Program-made: the position numbers and the translations under genes | Notes under the pieces: generated by a model | What the model was told of the DNA's origin: nothing | Seen by the model: the letters and a program-made list of their open reading frames with translations, nothing else | Databases searched by the model: none | Part shown: positions 1-4,935 of the stretch, piece after piece | Layout of the letters: each line of letters starts with the position of its first letter | How positions within the stretch are numbered: position 1 is the stretch's first letter | Source of the DNA: Bacteroidia bacterium | GTDB taxonomy: Bacteria; Bacteroidota; Bacteroidia; Bacteroidales; Azobacteroidaceae | DNA length: 5,659 nt | Direction of reading: 5' to 3' | Assembly: GCA_025996755.1 (NCBI GenBank) | Contig: BNTR01000152.1 | Span: 1 to 5,659 of the forward strand

Positions 1-315
1 CACATCTTCGTCTTCGTAGGCTACGTCAAGAGGTATGTCTTCGGGGAGAATATCCACTTCGCGGTGCGGATGGTCAAGCACTAACGTGATGACATCCAGC
101 GGTTTAACCTTATAGTTGGATTTCACCGCCCGGTCGTTGGCGAGGATATATCCGGCATCAGCCGCCTGCTGAATGCGGTTGCGCGAAGCCCCCGTGATGC
201 GGTCGACCAAGAATTTATCCACCCGCAACAGGGTCTGACCCTTGTCGGCAGTGAATCGAAAGTGCTCATAAAGTTCTTCTTCCTGCTCGTCGATATGTTC
301 GTGTGGGTCTTCCAA
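1..315 (-). CDS. rluD: RluD-family 23S rRNA pseudouridine synthase, N-terminal part (runs off the window)
   Basis: The 105 visible codons match the N-terminus of RluA/RluD-type synthases, which convert uridines in 23S rRNA to pseudouridine in the cytoplasm. An acidic tail (about residues 1-15) is followed by an S4 RNA-binding domain (about 28-80), with VDKFLVDRITGASRNRIQQA and a later K-x-N-Y-K-V-K-P-L-D stretch. The linker PEDIPLDVAYEDEDV then leads into the catalytic domain. The catalytic Asp motif (GRLD) lies outside the window. There is no ATG in this frame between the in-frame TAA at 322-324 and the S4 domain. I chose TTG at 313-315, which keeps the acidic tail; ATT at 316-318 is the alternative. 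The gene starts 6 bases after the PASTA gene and should be cotranscribed with it. The family call is strong; the symbol rluD rather than another RluA-family member is an inference from context and similarity. Confidence 0.88.
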   Translation of the reverse strand, partial: MEDPHEHIDEQEEELYEHFRFTADKGQTLLRVDKFLVDRITGASRNRIQQAADAGYILANDRAVKSNYKVKPLDVITLVLDHPHREVDILPEDIPLDVAYEDEDV

Positions 316-321
316 AATGGA

Positions 322-876
322 TTATGGAATTTGGACGTTTCCGGAACTCACCAGCAGGTAGAGGGGTGTTTCGCCACTGATGCGCGTGCCTTCGGTAACT
401 GTTCGTCCCTTGCCGTCTTTCATTCCCAGCACCAGATTTTCGTAGATTCCGGGCACCAACTGCACATAGACCCGCTCAAAGCCCATCGTTTTGAGCATCA
501 CCATCGCCTGTCGTTGGGAAATATCCTTCACTTCGGGCGCAATCAGGAAGCGTGCCGCGTGCGAATTGATGGTCAGATAGATGGTGCGACCGGATTTCAC
601 AAAATTGCCCATGGGCGGAATCGTTTCCAGAATAGTCCCCGATGGCTCTTTCTTCACAAAAGTGGAGTCCACGACCAGACATTTCAGTCCGCATTTAGCC
701 AAAGCCGCCCGCGCGAGGGGCACCGAAAGCCCCTTCAAATTGGGTACAACCACTTGTTCTCGATGCTGAGTGTACATATCCAAACATTTCAGCACAACAA
801 AAATAAGCACCAGAACGATTCCCAGTGCCAGCAACAAGTTTTTGAGCAATATGCGACCGAAAGGCTCCTGTTTCAT
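322..876 (-). CDS. PASTA-domain single-pass membrane protein
   Basis: This 184-residue protein has a short basic N-terminus and one hydrophobic segment (about residues 12-30, LKNLLLALGIVLVLIFVVL). Two PASTA repeats follow at about 41-105 (start VVVPNLKGLSVPLARAAL) and 111-179 (start LIAPEVKDISQRQAMVML). PASTA repeats are known from penicillin-binding proteins and Ser/Thr kinases, where they bind cell-wall precursors or act as spacers. Here no kinase or transpeptidase domain is attached, so the protein is probably an inner-membrane anchor with a periplasmic PASTA tail. Stand-alone PASTA proteins next to rpmH and rluD are, from memory, common in Bacteroidales. The ATG lies 7 bases after the rpmH stop. 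The gene ends at TAA 322-324, in the same reading frame as the downstream rluD-like gene. The exact function is unknown. Confidence 0.88.
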   Translation of the reverse strand: MKQEPFGRILLKNLLLALGIVLVLIFVVLKCLDMYTQHREQVVVPNLKGLSVPLARAALAKCGLKCLVVDSTFVKKEPSGTILETIPPMGNFVKSGRTIYLTINSHAARFLIAPEVKDISQRQAMVMLKTMGFERVYVQLVPGIYENLVLGMKDGKGRTVTEGTRISGETPLYLLVSSGNVQIP

Positions 877-883
877 TCACCAA

Positions 884-1036
884 TTAGCCGTTATACTCGT
901 CGGAAACAGATAGTTTTTTTCTGCCTTTAGCTCTGCGTGAAGCTAATACGCGACGTCCGTTAGCCGTTTCCATTCTGCTGCGGAAACCGTGTTTGTTTTT
1001 TCTCTTTGTGTTAGAGGGTTGAAATGTCCGTTTCAT
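884..1036 (-). CDS. rpmH: 50S ribosomal protein L34
   Basis: This 50-codon gene encodes [20 protein letters not shown] followed by [20 protein letters not shown] and a [10 protein letters not shown] tail. It is the classic L34 sequence: MKRTFQPS start, H-G-F-R-x-R-M core, and a G-R-x-V-L-x-x-R-R-x-K-G-R-x-x-L end. L34 is a small basic protein of the large ribosomal subunit. The length suits Bacteroidota L34, which has a few more C-terminal residues than the 46-residue E. coli protein. ATG is at 1034-1036 and TAA at 884-886. It is the first gene of the rpmH-PASTA-rluD cluster, with a 47-base leader back to a -7 box. Identification is essentially certain. Confidence 0.97.
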   Translation of the reverse strand: MKRTFQPSNTKRKNKHGFRSRMETANGRRVLASRRAKGRKKLSVSDEYNG

Positions 1037-1081
1037 TGCCTTTTATTTATTTTTTATTTAATTAAAATTCCTTTCGGGGTG

Positions 1082-1089
1082 CAAAGGTA
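1082..1089 (-). promoter_or_regulatory. Putative -7 promoter box for rpmH
   Basis: Read on the minus strand the site is TACCTTTG, a full match to the Bacteroidota -7 consensus TAnnTTTG. It sits 45 bases upstream of the rpmH ATG. No TTG or TTTG is found 19-21 bases further upstream (around 1109-1113), so the -33 half is weak or missing. The nearest TTTG (1122-1125) is 32 bases away. The would-be spacer and -33 region is occupied by a decayed heptamer repeat. Confidence 0.55.
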
Positions 1090-1094
1090 CGAAA

Positions 1095-1129
1095 TAATTA
1101 TGAATTATGAACGATGAATTGCAAATTAT
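1095..1129. repeat. Decayed heptamer repeat, five units
   Basis: On the plus strand the region reads as 7-base units: TAATTAT, GAATTAT, GAACGAT, GAATTGC, AAATTAT. The units keep register without indels and share the pattern GAATTAY. One unit is GAATTGC, the same variant that ends the cleaner GAATTAC array at 2525-2566. The repeat lies between tetR and rpmH, upstream of the rpmH -7 box. It is probably a diverged member of the same intergenic repeat family. Confidence 0.6.
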
Positions 1130-1141
1130 TTTCATTTTTTT

Positions 1142-1159
1142 GAAAAAAATATTTTTTTC
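1142..1159. terminator. Possible AT-only terminator after tetR
   Basis: A perfect 18-base palindrome (G, seven A, T, A, seven T, C) begins 2 bases after the tetR stop and precedes the rpmH promoter. It could form a weak hairpin with a U-rich run and end tetR transcription. It contains only two G:C-capable positions, so the call is weak; it may simply be AT-rich intergenic DNA. Confidence 0.25.
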
Positions 1160-1161
1160 GA

Positions 1162-1773
1162 TTAGCTTTCTTTCAGTTTTTCTACTATTTCATCAATCAG
1201 TTTGTAGCCTTTCAGGGTGACGATGCCGCGCACGAAATTGAGGATTATCATCCGGGCAAATTCATTCTGTGAGATGCGGTCGGTGGGCATAATATCATCT
1301 TCCATCAAACTCCGGAACTGTACTTTCATCAGCCACAGACACACTTCCAAATTGATGTCTTCGCGCACCAAGCCATCGTCAATCCCCCGCCGAAAGATAG
1401 GCAACGACAAATCAATCCGCTGACTATGACTCTGAGCCATCCGCTGATAGATGAGCGGATAATATTTTTTCAAATCATAGACAAAGGTCTTATTTATTTG
1501 AAATGTGTCGTTCAAAAATTTGGCATACATCTGCATCACAATGGAAATCAGATTGTCCGAACTCTTGACAATGCACTCTACTTCGCCGTCGGCTTGCTCG
1601 CTGTGCGTCATTAAGCAGGCTTCCAGGAGGTCGCCCTTGTCATTGAAATGTTCATAAAGCGTCCGCTTCGATATACCTAAATGGTTGGCTATATCGTCCA
1701 TCGTCATGCTTTTGATTCCGTGTTTCAAAAACAAATAGCGCGCTTCGTTGATAATTCTATCGCGTAATTCCAT
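1162..1773 (-). CDS. TetR/AcrR-family transcriptional regulator
   Basis: This 203-residue protein has the typical TetR length. The N-terminal DNA-binding domain covers about residues 3-50: a first helix (RIINEARYLFLKHGIKSMTM), then the helix-turn-helix DDIANHLGISKRTLYEHF at about 26-43, followed by NDKGDLLEACL. The remaining 150 residues are helical and divergent, as expected for a ligand-binding and dimerisation domain, so the ligand cannot be predicted. The family consists of dimeric repressors that often control a neighbouring or divergent gene and themselves. Here the divergent neighbour is lolA, 110 bases away, and an inverted repeat covers the -33 box of its own promoter, suggesting autorepression. 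No efflux pump gene is visible nearby. ATG is at 1771-1773. Confidence 0.9.
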   Translation of the reverse strand: MELRDRIINEARYLFLKHGIKSMTMDDIANHLGISKRTLYEHFNDKGDLLEACLMTHSEQADGEVECIVKSSDNLISIVMQMYAKFLNDTFQINKTFVYDLKKYYPLIYQRMAQSHSQRIDLSLPIFRRGIDDGLVREDINLEVCLWLMKVQFRSLMEDDIMPTDRISQNEFARMIILNFVRGIVTLKGYKLIDEIVEKLKES

Positions 1774-1781
1774 CTTGGGTG

Positions 1782-1813
1782 CAAAGATAATAGAAAACTT
1801 TTAAAACACCAAA
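1782..1813 (-). promoter_or_regulatory. Promoter of tetR
   Basis: On the minus strand, TTTG (1813-1810) is followed by a 20-base spacer and TATCTTTG (1789-1782). This is an exact match to the Bacteroidota promoter pattern TTTG-N19-21-TAnnTTTG. Only 8 bases separate the -7 box from the tetR ATG (1773), so the mRNA would have a leader of a few bases at most. Confidence 0.75.
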
Positions 1814-1819
1814 AGTTTT
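1794..1819. promoter_or_regulatory. Candidate TetR operator (9-bp inverted repeat)
   Basis: AAAACTTTT (1794-1802) and AAAAGTTTT (1811-1819) are perfect reverse complements separated by 8 bases. The right arm covers most of the -33 TTTG of the tetR promoter, and the left arm lies in its spacer. A dimeric TetR bound here would block its own transcription. The site ends 27 bases before the -33 element of the divergent lolA promoter. The size fits TetR operators, but the AT-rich content means such repeats can arise by chance. Confidence 0.45.
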
Positions 1820-1846
1820 TTGCGATTTTTTGAAATTTTGCAAAAA

Positions 1847-1879
1847 TTGTTGGTAAGTAATTTTTTATTCGTACCTTTG
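1847..1879 (+). promoter_or_regulatory. Promoter of lolA (probably also trxB and the nuclease gene)
   Basis: Two overlapping choices for the -33 element, TTG at 1847-1849 and at 1850-1852, precede TACCTTTG at 1872-1879. The second gives a 19-base spacer. The -7 box fully matches TAnnTTTG. The lolA ATG follows after only 4 bases, which predicts a leaderless or nearly leaderless transcript. Confidence 0.75.
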
Positions 1880-1883
1880 CACC

Positions 1884-2525
1884 ATGAAAAAATTGATAAT
1901 TATATGTTGTGCCGCTTGCTCCGTCTTTTCGGCGCAGGCGCAGAATGCAACGGCAAAAGGATGGCTCGACAAGGCAGCGGCGGCATTGTCGGCGGCAGGA
2001 ACGCTCTCGGCGGATTTTTCTATCAACATCAAAATTCAGGGGATATCACAAAATATCGCCGGCACGCTTGATTTGAAAGGGAACAAATACCACCTGAGTG
2101 CGTCGGATATGGAAATATGGTTCGACGGCAAAACGCAATGGTCGCTTCAGAAAGCCGCCAAGGAGGTCAATGTGTCGGAGCCAACTGCGCAGGAAGTGCA
2201 GCAATTCAATCCCTCATTCCTGTTGGGGCTTTACAAAAAAGATTGCACCTACAACTATTTGGGCGTGAAGAAAGACCCCAAAACAGCGCGAAAAACACAC
2301 GAGGTGGAACTTATCCCGCAAGGCAAAAAGACCAATTTGACAAAAATTCTGCTGCAAATCGGCGATGCCGACGCGATGCCGACGAAGATGCACCTTTTTT
2401 ATCGCAGCAAAACGGAAAATATCATACAGATTAACAAATACCGCAAAAATCTCAGCCTGCCGGACAGCCATTTTGGCTTCGACCCCAAGAAACATCCCAA
2501 TGTGGACGTGATAGACTTGCGTTAG
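1884..2525 (+). CDS. LolA-like outer-membrane lipoprotein carrier
   Basis: This 213-residue protein has a signal peptide (MKK, a hydrophobic Cys-rich core, and cleavage expected after A-Q-A at about residue 19). A LolA-type beta fold follows: a helix with WLDKAAAALSAAGTLSADFS, strands with GTLDLKGNKYHL and MEIWFDGKTQWSL, the N-P-S-F-L-L-G-L-Y segment (109-117), and later paired strands ending VDVIDLR. LolA proteins carry lipoproteins across the periplasm from the inner to the outer membrane. The Bacteroidota LolA-like group is diverged from E. coli LolA, so transport of lipoproteins is inferred, not proven. C8, C9 and C12 sit in the hydrophobic core, but there is no good lipobox, so a soluble periplasmic protein is more likely. 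The ATG follows directly after a strong promoter. A 45-base gap of heptamer repeats separates it from trxB. Confidence 0.83.
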   Translation: MKKLIIICCAACSVFSAQAQNATAKGWLDKAAAALSAAGTLSADFSINIKIQGISQNIAGTLDLKGNKYHLSASDMEIWFDGKTQWSLQKAAKEVNVSEPTAQEVQQFNPSFLLGLYKKDCTYNYLGVKKDPKTARKTHEVELIPQGKKTNLTKILLQIGDADAMPTKMHLFYRSKTENIIQINKYRKNLSLPDSHFGFDPKKHPNVDVIDLR

Positions 2526-2566
2526 AATTACGAATTACGAATTACGAATTACGAATTACGAATTGC
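2525..2566. repeat. Heptamer tandem repeat between lolA and trxB
   Basis: Five exact copies of GAATTAC (2525-2559) are followed by one variant GAATTGC (2560-2566). The first G is the last base of the lolA stop codon, and the array ends 4 bases before the trxB ATG, so it fills nearly the whole gap. No Shine-Dalgarno-like sequence remains in front of trxB. The array could change length by slipped-strand replication in steps of 7 bases. Confidence 0.95.
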
Positions 2567-2570
2567 GGAC

Positions 2571-3497
2571 ATGGAACATTTACGTTGTCTTATTATAGGT
2601 TCAGGACCTGCGGGCTATACTGCCGCCATCTACGCTTCGCGTGCTAATCTCGCGCCCGTTTTGTATGAAGGTATCCAGCCCGGCGGGCAATTGACCATCA
2701 CCACCGAAGTGGAAAACTTCCCCGGCTATCCCAACGGCATCTCCGGCACCGCCCTGATGGACGACCTGAAGGCGCAGGCTGCACGCTTCGGCGCGGATAT
2801 TCGCCACGGCATTGCCACCGCCTGCGATTTCTCGAAAAAGCCATACACCGTGACGATTGACGGCAAAACAGAGATTGCCGCCGACACCATAATCATCGCC
2901 ACAGGTGCTTCTGCAAAATATTTGGGCTTGCCCGACGAACAGAAATACAACGGCTTGGGCGTATCTGCCTGCGCCACTTGCGACGGATTTTTTTACCGCC
3001 GGAAAGTCGTCGCCGTGGTGGGCGGAGGCGATTCGGCGTGCGAAGAAGCCGTTTATTTGGCAGGCTTGGCAAGCAAAGTCTATCTGATTGTGCGCAAAAA
3101 CTATCTGCGTGCCTCCCAAATCATGCAAGACCGCGTGACGAAGCACCCCAACATCGAAGTACTCTTCAACACCAACACCCTCGGCTTGTTCGGCGAAGAA
3201 TGCGTAGAAGGTGCCCATCTGGCACGCACAACCGACGGCAAAGAAGAAAAATTCGACATCGCCATCAACGGCTTCTTCCTGGCAATAGGTCACAACCCCA
3301 ACTCCGACATCTTCAAACCCTACTTGGAACGCGACGAAAACGGCTACATCAAAACCACATGGGGCACCTCCCGCACCAACCTCCCCGGCATCTTCGCCGC
3401 CGGCGACGTAGCCGATGCCACCTACCGGCAAGCCGTAGTAGCCGCAGGAATGGGCTGTGTGGCAGCCATAGAGGCGGAACGCTACTTAAATCAATAA
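2571..3497 (+). CDS. trxB: Thioredoxin reductase (NADPH, low-molecular-weight type)
   Basis: This 308-residue protein has the normal length for bacterial TrxB, a cytoplasmic flavoenzyme that passes electrons from NADPH through FAD to thioredoxin. Seen in order: the FAD-binding GSGPAG (10-15), the PGGQL segment (37-41), the family signature with redox cysteines C134-A-T-C137 in SACATCDGFF, the NADPH-domain GGGDSA (151-156), and the C-terminal FAD motif GIFAAGDV (273-280). The NADPH 2'-phosphate motif of E. coli TrxB (HRRxxxR) appears here as V174-R-K-N-Y-L-R180. Two arginines are kept, but the His is Val and the middle Arg is Lys. It lies between lolA and a nuclease gene that starts 4 bases after its stop, so the three are probably cotranscribed. 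Confidence 0.96.
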   Translation: MEHLRCLIIGSGPAGYTAAIYASRANLAPVLYEGIQPGGQLTITTEVENFPGYPNGISGTALMDDLKAQAARFGADIRHGIATACDFSKKPYTVTIDGKTEIAADTIIIATGASAKYLGLPDEQKYNGLGVSACATCDGFFYRRKVVAVVGGGDSACEEAVYLAGLASKVYLIVRKNYLRASQIMQDRVTKHPNIEVLFNTNTLGLFGEECVEGAHLARTTDGKEEKFDIAINGFFLAIGHNPNSDIFKPYLERDENGYIKTTWGTSRTNLPGIFAAGDVADATYRQAVVAAGMGCVAAIEAERYLNQ

Positions 3498-3501
3498 ACC
3501 A

Positions 3502-4893
3502 ATGAGCGACAAAAACACCCCACGAGTAGAGTTTAGTGATTTTATCCACGCCATCGGCTCAGAAATCGAACAGGCGCAAGTAAGAACGGTGTCCGCCGCC
3601 AACGTGCAAATGCTGCTGCACTATTGGAAAGTAGGCAATTTCATTTTGCACAGCCAGCAGCGATTGGGCTGGGGCAGCAAAGTTGTTGACAACATTTCGG
3701 AGGCTATTCGGGAAATGTATCCGCAGAAAAAGGGCTATTCGCCGCGAAACTTGAGGTATATGTGCAAATTTGCCGCCCTATATCCGCTGGCGGTATTGAA
3801 CCGGATGCTTGTTGCCAATAAAGAATTGGAAATACCGACTGTAAGAAAAGTGCTGGACGTGGCAAAGGTTTTGAATGCATTGGAAATTGGGCAAGAGCCT
3901 CTTGCCCAATTACAACCAGCAAATTCTGAAGAAAACGTAATTGTGCAACAACCTGTTGCACAATTACAATTACCTCATACAGAGTTAAATATAATTTTGC
4001 AGGAGGCTACTGCAAAATTACAAACATCTGATACTATAATTTTGCAGGAGCCTCCTGCAAAATTGAAAAGTGTTCCGGAAACTTTAGTTGCAATTATGCA
4101 AGAGCCTCTTGTGCAAATTGAAAACACTTTTGCGAAATCACCGATTGCCCATATCAATTGGGCATCACATATGATACTAATGAACAAAAATTTGCCCTTA
4201 GGCGTTCGCTATTGGTATATGAGAGAAGCCGTTGAATGTGGTTGGAGCAGCAATATCCTTGATATGCAAATCGACAGCGGGCTATTTCAGCGGCAGATGA
4301 AGGAGGGGAAGGTCAATAATTTTACGAAAACTTTGCCCGATGTGCAGAGCGACTTGGCAAATTATCTATTCAGAGACCCTTATATATTTGATACGATGAA
4401 TATTAAGGATAAGGCTGATGAGCGGGATATTGAAAGGCAATTGGTGGAGCATGTGTCGAAATACCTCGTGGAAATGGGGACGGGGTTTGCATTTGTTGCC
4501 CGCCAAAAGCATTTTCAGGTTGGCGACAAAGATTATTACACCGATTTGATTCTCTACAATATTAAACTCCATGCGTATGTGGTTGTGGAACTGAAAGCTA
4601 CGCCTTTTCAACCGGAGTATATGGGGCAACTCAATTTCTACCTCAATGTTGTGAACGACCAATTGAAGGGCGAGCACGACAACAAAACCATCGGCTTATT
4701 GCTGTGCCGAGGAAAAGATGAACTCACTGCCCAATATGCGTTGGAGGGCTACAATCAGCCCATGGGCGTGAGCGATTATCAACTGAGCAAGGCAATTCCC
4801 GAAGAATTGAAATCTGCCCTGCCATCCATTGAAGCAGTAGAGCAAGAATTGTCGCAAGTGCTTGAACAGAAATGGGCATCATTACAAACCTAA
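3502..4893 (+). CDS. YhcG/DUF1016-family PDDEXK nuclease-domain protein with palindrome-encoded insert
   Basis: This 463-residue protein belongs to the YhcG (DUF1016) family. The N-terminal helical domain spans about residues 10-105, with H40-Y-W-K-V-G-N-F-I, RLGWGSKVVDNIS and the Y-S-P-R-N-L-R-Y-M-C-K-F-A segment. It resumes at about 214-270 with IAHINWASHMILM and WYMREAVECGWSSNILDMQI. A PDDEXK nuclease domain covers about 285-445, with catalytic candidates D348 in YYTDLILYN and E363-L-K365 in VVVELKA, then QLNFYLNVVND. Family members are usually about 340-390 residues; the excess is an insert at about 125-210 made of five I-x-Q-E-P-x-A-Q/K-L units. The family is often found with restriction-modification or toxin-antitoxin genes, and its cellular role is not settled; here it sits among housekeeping genes. 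It starts 4 bases after trxB. Base composition is more AT-rich than trxB. Confidence 0.88.
   Translation: MSDKNTPRVEFSDFIHAIGSEIEQAQVRTVSAANVQMLLHYWKVGNFILHSQQRLGWGSKVVDNISEAIREMYPQKKGYSPRNLRYMCKFAALYPLAVLNRMLVANKELEIPTVRKVLDVAKVLNALEIGQEPLAQLQPANSEENVIVQQPVAQLQLPHTELNIILQEATAKLQTSDTIILQEPPAKLKSVPETLVAIMQEPLVQIENTFAKSPIAHINWASHMILMNKNLPLGVRYWYMREAVECGWSSNILDMQIDSGLFQRQMKEGKVNNFTKTLPDVQSDLANYLFRDPYIFDTMNIKDKADERDIERQLVEHVSKYLVEMGTGFAFVARQKHFQVGDKDYYTDLILYNIKLHAYVVVELKATPFQPEYMGQLNFYLNVVNDQLKGEHDNKTIGLLLCRGKDELTAQYALEGYNQPMGVSDYQLSKAIPEELKSALPSIEAVEQELSQVLEQKWASLQT
3885..3911. repeat. Palindrome unit 1 in the nuclease gene
   Basis: Arms AATTGGGCAAGAG and CTCTTGCCCAATT are perfect 13-base complements around the single base C3898. 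The frame reads I129-G-Q-E-P-L-A-Q-L. The centre is the first base of the Pro codon, as in units 2, 4 and 5; in unit 3 the codon at this place encodes Ala. Confidence 0.93.
3937..3967. repeat. Palindrome unit 2 in the nuclease gene
   Basis: Arms GTAATTGTGCAACA and TGTTGCACAATTAC are perfect 14-base complements flanking ACC. The symmetry centre is C3952, 54 bases after unit 1. The frame reads I147-V-Q-Q-P-V-A-Q-L. Compared with unit 1, the pairs at 3 and 8 bases from the centre are changed on both sides, so pairing is kept. Confidence 0.93.
3992..4020. repeat. Palindrome unit 3 in the nuclease gene
   Basis: Arms TAATTTTGCAG and CTGCAAAATTA are perfect 11-base complements. With G4006 as centre, the inner bases also pair except G4003 with A4009. 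The centre is 54 bases after that of unit 2. The frame reads I165-L-Q-E-A-T-A-K-L. The left half shares 16 bases with unit 4. Confidence 0.9.
4038..4064. repeat. Palindrome unit 4 in the nuclease gene
   Basis: Arms AATTTTGCAGGAG and CTCCTGCAAAATT are perfect 13-base complements around C4051. This centre is 45 bases after unit 3. The frame reads I180-L-Q-E-P-P-A-K-L. It has the same geometry as unit 1 with different paired bases. Confidence 0.93.
4091..4120. repeat. Palindrome unit 5 in the nuclease gene (imperfect)
   Basis: The core CAAGAG, C4105, CTCTTG is a perfect palindrome and shares GCAAGAGCCTCTTG with unit 1. Outside the core there are two G:T pairs and scattered mismatches, so the unit looks decayed. 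The centre is 54 bases after unit 4. The frame reads I198-M-Q-E-P-L-V-Q-I. Confidence 0.8.
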
Positions 4894-4918
4894 CAGGTTT
4901 TCAAAACCTGTTAGGTTT
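4886..4918. repeat. Perfect 16-bp inverted repeat over the nuclease gene stop codon (possible terminator)
   Basis: AAACCTAACAGGTTTT (4886-4901) and AAAACCTGTTAGGTTT (4903-4918) are perfect complements around C4902. Each arm also contains a small dyad (AACCT and AGGTT), so the element is a nested palindrome. The nuclease stop TAA (4891-4893) lies in the left arm, and the prfA ATG is 17 bases after the right arm. RNA from either strand would form a strong hairpin. No long U-run follows, so it may act as a terminator or attenuator before prfA, or be a dispersed palindromic element. Confidence 0.9.
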
Positions 4919-4935
4919 ACTAAACTCTAAAAAAT

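Noticed and set aside
262..930. Plus-strand open frame of 222 codons
   Set aside because: It runs antisense through the PASTA gene and the end of rpmH, both well supported; the product is His/Gln-rich and matches nothing recognisable.
1070..1087. CCTTT ... AAAGG hairpin at the rpmH promoter
   Set aside because: Only 5-bp arms, and half of it is the -7 box itself; no support as a separate regulatory element.
1836..1845. TTTTGCAAAA palindrome as a second TetR operator next to the lolA -33 box
   Set aside because: Only 10 bases in very AT-rich DNA and different from the AAAACTTTT/AAAAGTTTT repeat; too weak to call.
2601..3431. Long minus-strand open frame opposite trxB
   Set aside because: It is a mirror of the GC-rich trxB codons, gives a low-complexity Val/Gly/Phe-rich protein with no family resemblance, and trxB is unmistakable on the plus strand.
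3885..4120. CRISPR-like array
   Set aside because: Units are palindromes with changing sequence, lie in frame in a coding gene, and spacers do not have CRISPR-like lengths; no cas genes are present.
4146..4164. Sixth palindrome (TGCCCA ... TGGGCA) after unit 5
   Set aside because: Only 6-base arms, and the centre falls on a third codon position, unlike the other five; likely part of the native coding sequence or chance.
4912..4919. TAGGTTTA as a -7 box for prfA
   Set aside because: It misses the final G of TAnnTTTG, has no TTG at the proper distance, and lies in the inverted-repeat arm.
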